From Hymenobacter negativus (GTDB lineage Bacteria; Bacteroidota; Bacteroidia; Cytophagales; Hymenobacteraceae), in contig NZ_JAEDAE010000007.1 in assembly GCF_016056375.1 (NCBI RefSeq), positions 124,001 to 188,000 of the forward strand: DNA of 64,000 nt, written 5' to 3'. Below the pieces are notes generated by a model that was given only the letters and a program-made list of their open reading frames with translations, was not told where the DNA came from and did not search any database. Below are positions 62,860-64,000 of this stretch, piece after piece (position 1 is the first letter of the stretch; every line of letters starts with the position of its first letter). A program made the position numbers and the translations under genes.

Positions 62860-62976
62860 ATGAAAGTAAAAACCTCGGTGAAAAAGCGTAGCGTGGACTG
62901 CAAACTGGTCCGCCGTAATGGCAAACTCTACGTCATCAACAAGAAGAACCCGCGCTTTAAGCAGCGTCAGGGTTAA
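62860..62976 (+). CDS. rpmJ: 50S ribosomal protein L36, zinc-free form
   Basis: A 38-residue protein, found by direct reading: [20 protein letters not shown], then [18 protein letters not shown]. It keeps only one of the three cysteines, and the histidine is replaced, so it cannot form the usual zinc site; this is the form common in Bacteroidota. Order infA-rpmJ-rpsM is standard. Confidence 0.96.
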   Translation: MKVKTSVKKRSVDCKLVRRNGKLYVINKKNPRFKQRQG

Positions 62977-63088
62977 TTCAAATTTTTAGAACCCCGGAAC
63001 CTTGGGTACTGAGTCGTTGGTTACTAGCCTTCGGCCCGCCTTCCAAGTAGTTGCCGGGTTTCTGTCCGCAAACACATAACCACACACA

Positions 63089-63466
63089 ATGGCTCGTATC
63101 GCAGGGGTTGATATCCCGGACAACAAGCGCGGCGAAATCTCGCTGACTTACATTTTCGGCATCGGCCGGAGCAACGCCAGCAAGATTCTGGTAAAAGCTG
63201 GCGTCGACGTCAACAAGAAGGTAAAGGACTGGACCGACGAGGAGTCGGGTGCTGTCCGCGCCATCATTGCCGCCGAACACAAGACCGAAGGCGTGCTGCG
63301 CTCGGAAGTAACGACGAACATCAAGCGTTTGATGGACATCGGCTGCTACCGTGGTCTGCGTCACCGCAAAGGTCTGCCGGTTCGTGGTCAGCGTACCAAG
63401 AACAACTCGCGTACCCGCAAGGGCAAGCGCAAAACGGTGGCCGGCAAGAAGAAGGCAACGAAATAA
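63089..63466 (+). CDS. rpsM: 30S ribosomal protein S13
   Basis: A 125-residue 30S-head protein that bridges to the 50S. Blocks: [40 protein letters not shown] and [20 protein letters not shown], followed by a Lys-rich tail. The 112-bp gap after rpmJ shows no clear promoter. Confidence 0.98.
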   Translation: MARIAGVDIPDNKRGEISLTYIFGIGRSNASKILVKAGVDVNKKVKDWTDEESGAVRAIIAAEHKTEGVLRSEVTTNIKRLMDIGCYRGLRHRKGLPVRGQRTKNNSRTRKGKRKTVAGKKKATK

Positions 63467-63553
63467 ATTTAACCGGGAATCGGCGCTGGCTCTGGCGGGT
63501 ACCATACTCGCGCAGCCAGCGCCAACACCTCCCGCATTTTTTGCGATAACCAA

Positions 63554-63946
63554 ATGGCACAAAAAAGAAAAGACAAAGCCAAGAAGCGCGTTGTCGTGGT
63601 GGAGCAGGTGGGCCAGGTACACATCCGTGCCTCGTTCAACAACATCATCATCTCCATCACCAACAACAACGGTCAAGTTATTTCGTGGGCTTCGGCCGGC
63701 AAAATGGGCTTCCGTGGTTCGAAGAAAAACACGCCCTACGCCGCTCAAATGGCGATGAGCGACTGCGGCAAAGTGGCCCACGACCTGGGCATGCGCAAAG
63801 CCGAAGTATTTGTTAAAGGTCCAGGCTCGGGCCGTGAGTCGGCCATCCGCGCCCTCGGCAACGTGGGCATTGAGGTGACCACCATCCGCGACGTAACGCC
63901 GCTGCCGCACAACGGCTGCCGCCCCCCCAAGCGTCGTCGCGTTTAG
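63554..63946 (+). CDS. rpsK: 30S ribosomal protein S11
   Basis: A 130-residue platform protein. Blocks: [40 protein letters not shown] and [17 protein letters not shown]. Lies between rpsM and rpsD in the usual order. Confidence 0.98.
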   Translation: MAQKRKDKAKKRVVVVEQVGQVHIRASFNNIIISITNNNGQVISWASAGKMGFRGSKKNTPYAAQMAMSDCGKVAHDLGMRKAEVFVKGPGSGRESAIRALGNVGIEVTTIRDVTPLPHNGCRPPKRRRV

Positions 63947-63972
63947 TTTTCCACTTCAGAAATTAGATTACA

Positions 63973-64000
63973 ATGGCACGTTATACCGGCCCTACCTCAA
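63973..64000 (+). CDS. rpsD: 30S ribosomal protein S4, start only
   Basis: The window ends nine codons into this gene: MARYTGPTS. This is the usual S4 start, and the position after rpsK in the alpha operon agrees. The rest, and presumably rpoA and rplQ, lie outside. Confidence 0.85.

Overview
The window looks like a chromosomal segment of a GC-rich Bacteroidota bacterium, most probably a Hymenobacter-like member of the Cytophagales. The support is Bacteroidota-type promoter boxes (TTG or TTTG, about 19-21 bp, then TAnnTTTG) ahead of the tRNA and ribosomal operons, almost no Shine-Dalgarno sequences, two secreted proteins with type IX secretion C-terminal sorting domains, a LytS/LytTR pair, and the composition of the proteins. 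The genus is inferred from family resemblance only.

Left third (1-29,000): mixed housekeeping and accessory genes. It opens with an exopolysaccharide export pair (truncated Wzc-like chain-length/tyrosine kinase protein and Wza-like lipoprotein). Next comes a divergent azoreductase/HxlR regulator pair with two palindromic operators between the genes. Then follow secreted or periplasmic enzymes (pectate lyase, alpha/beta hydrolase, S1/P1 nuclease, type IX-secreted propeller and metalloprotease), a GH43 glycosidase, an amidase, a LytS/LytTR two-component system, a pyrophosphatase and two LPS-core-type glycosyltransferases. An ECF sigma factor with a small zinc anti-sigma-like protein precedes gmk-nadD. 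The minus strand carries accB-like, pyrH and frr, and a plus-strand M1 aminopeptidase ends the section.

Right two thirds (29,000-64,000): the translation and transcription core. The order is tRNA-Tyr, tRNA-Gly, tRNA-Thr, tuf, terminator, then tRNA-Trp, secE, nusG, rplK, rplA, rplJ, rplL, rpoB, rpoC, terminator. After two small genes comes rpsL, rpsG, fusA, rpsJ, terminator. Then rplC to rpsN (S10/spc), terminator, and rpsH to rpsD (spc/alpha), cut by the window end. Two usually continuous junctions are interrupted. An O-antigen-ligase-type membrane protein lies between rpsJ and rplC. A decayed lipoprotein pseudogene plus a signal peptidase I gene lie between rpsN and rpsH. Each restart has its own TAnnTTTG promoter.

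The most unexpected structure is in the spacers. The rplL-rpoB and rpoB-rpoC gaps contain several stem-loops, some terminator-like. The rpsL-rpsG, rpsG-fusA, fusA-rpsJ, rpsC-rplP and pyrH-frr gaps each carry a different inverted repeat, several made of low-complexity words. These could tune gene dosage inside the operons by attenuation or RNA processing. I found no CRISPR array, rRNA gene, prophage or recognisable transposase.
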